Below are positions 63,113 through 64,000 of a DNA stretch of 64,000 bases, one piece after another. The translations under genes and the position numbers were made by a program. Each line of letters opens with the position of its first letter. Within the stretch, counting starts at the first letter, position 1. The stretch covers positions 467,863 to 531,862 of the forward strand of contig PGXY01000003.1 in assembly GCA_002839375.1 (NCBI GenBank), given 5' to 3'. Source of the DNA: Spirochaetae bacterium HGW-Spirochaetae-1 (GTDB lineage: Bacteria > Spirochaetota > UBA4802 > UBA5550). The notes beneath the pieces are model-generated. The model did no database searches, had not been told where the DNA came from, and was given only the letters and a program-made list of their open reading frames with translations.

Positions 63113-64000
63113 CTACTTTTTCTCCCCGCCGTCTTCCATATTTCTGCTCATGCGGCTGTCAGCCGACTTTTCTTTCAGCTTCTTCGCACAGTCGGGACAG
63201 ATGCCATGGGTGAATTCAGCACCGGAGTGCTCCTCTATATAATGCTCAACGTTCTTCCAGTATCCCTTGTCGTCACGGATTTTTTTACAGCTGGAGCAGA
63301 TGGGCAGCAGTCCGTTCAGTGTTTTTACCCTTTGAAGAGCAGCACTGAGTTCCTTGATAAGATTATTTTTCTCCTCCTCAAGTTCCTTTTCCTTTTGTAT
63401 ATCGCGCACTATGAGAAATTGTCCCGCAAGCTTCTTCCTTCTGTCATGCATAGGCATGAGACGCACATCATAGTAATGCGCGCCGCCATTTTCCAGAAGC
63501 TTCACCTCTCGCCTGTAGGCGGCGGGTTCCCGGCAGCATTCCAGCGCTTCATGCCAAAGCGGAAGCACATTACTGAAAAGACGCCCAATCAATTCGCCGC
63601 CCCTTCGGCTCAGCAAGACTTCCATTGCGGAATTGACATCGACGATGCGGCAGTGAGCGTCCATGACGATAACACCATCACCCATAGTATCAACGATCCT
63701 TTCCCGGGCCACGGGTGTCAGGTCGAGCATTTGAAACCGAAAAATTCCCAGGGCCAGGAAAAGACCCGATACCATGAAAGCCAGGGGAGTCCAGTCCATG
63801 CCCGGCATGGGATTCAGGTTAAAGACATACATGATACTGCCTGCCAGGGGCGTAAGGCCTCCCAGGATCATAATAATCATCTGGAAAAGGAAATTGGAAG
63901 GAAAGCGGTATATGGCCGCGGCAAGCAGGAGTATCCCGGCAAATACCAGGACATAAGAATATCCCACTCCAACGGCAAAATAAAACCCATGGCTGTAAAT
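63113..64000 (-). CDS. 7TM-PAS sensor protein with CxxC...CxxC domain, N-terminus beyond window
   Basis: The frame stays open to the last base, so the protein is cut at its N-terminus; 295 residues are seen. Hydrophobic spans (IYSHGFYFAVGVGYSYVLVFAGILLLAA in part, and two more) match the histidine-kinase 7TM region. A PAS domain (about 100-220; DTMGDGVIVMDAHCRIVDVN) and a coiled coil follow, then the four-cysteine module ICSSCKKIRDDKGYW and HGICPDCAKKL, the same as in the response regulator at 8540. There is no kinase domain. Confidence 0.87.
   Translation of the reverse strand: MYSHGFYFAVGVGYSYVLVFAGILLLAAAIYRFPSNFLFQMIIMILGGLTPLAGSIMYVFNLNPMPGMDWTPLAFMVSGLFLALGIFRFQMLDLTPVARERIVDTMGDGVIVMDAHCRIVDVNSAMEVLLSRRGGELIGRLFSNVLPLWHEALECCREPAAYRREVKLLENGGAHYYDVRLMPMHDRRKKLAGQFLIVRDIQKEKELEEEKNNLIKELSAALQRVKTLNGLLPICSSCKKIRDDKGYWKNVEHYIEEHSGAEFTHGICPDCAKKLKEKSADSRMSRNMEDGGEKK

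Noticed and set aside
1-64000. CRISPR array, prophage, rRNA or tRNA genes
   Set aside because: No regular spaced repeats, phage genes, or RNA gene signatures were seen on either strand.

Overview
The window is about 64 kb of gene-dense bacterial chromosome with moderate GC and no rRNA, tRNA, phage or CRISPR signal. Many lipoprotein and outer-membrane proteins show a diderm. A TatT-like lipoprotein, an iron-sulfur-free MutY, cobalt uptake genes, a mercury-methylation pair and a probable selenoprotein together suggest a mostly anaerobic organism. The TatT-like protein and the DTNGDG-type secreted repeats make Spirochaetota my best guess, but this is inference and no marker gene here proves it.

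Layout. 1-5.9 kb: truncated short-chain dehydrogenase, an AT-rich six-Asp-box lipoprotein, a CsgG-like protein, an alpha/beta hydrolase and a TatT-like lipoprotein, with two copies of a palindromic repeat. 6-16.2 kb: a signalling block with a SpoIIE-type phosphatase, then on the other strand a 1706-residue seven-PAS hybrid kinase followed by two REC-GGDEF proteins and a REC-CxxC protein. 16.2-20.8 kb: a MITE-like inverted repeat, a TetR regulator with a striking operator, two secreted proteins, mtaB and a YkgJ protein. 20.9-24.4 kb: a CbiMN/Q/O cobalt or nickel uptake operon with an outer-membrane channel. 24.6-34.3 kb: an outer-membrane barrel, a B12-type radical SAM protein, a repeat lipoprotein, a NagB/PIG-L fusion, a hybrid kinase and a GPH symporter. 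34.5-37.6 kb: acyl-CoA reductase and acyl-CoA ligase.

37.7-46.9 kb is a catabolic island controlled, I infer, by an IclR regulator. Near-identical promoters with an embedded TATACAAT/TTGTATA palindrome precede a Gfo/Idh-SCP2 fusion plus GPH transporter, and a cupin-BKACE-RpiB-like-IolD-like operon. The substrate is unknown. 46.9-54.8 kb: MutY, a second phosphorelay block, CPBP protease, Nudix hydrolase, a flavin-type oxidase-like protein and a membrane protein.

55.2-57.1 kb holds the main functional find: an ArsR-family regulator overlapping hgcA and hgcB, the corrinoid protein and ferredoxin that methylate mercury. 57.2-64 kb: a nucleotidyltransferase/partner pair, an MBL hydrolase, small unknowns, a peroxiredoxin whose catalytic cysteine codon is an in-frame TGA followed by a SECIS-like hairpin, an FAH-family hydrolase, a membrane protein and a truncated PAS sensor.

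Across the window the short motif GGCTCTG(T/A)CCC occurs about sixteen times, in genes and between them, far beyond chance.
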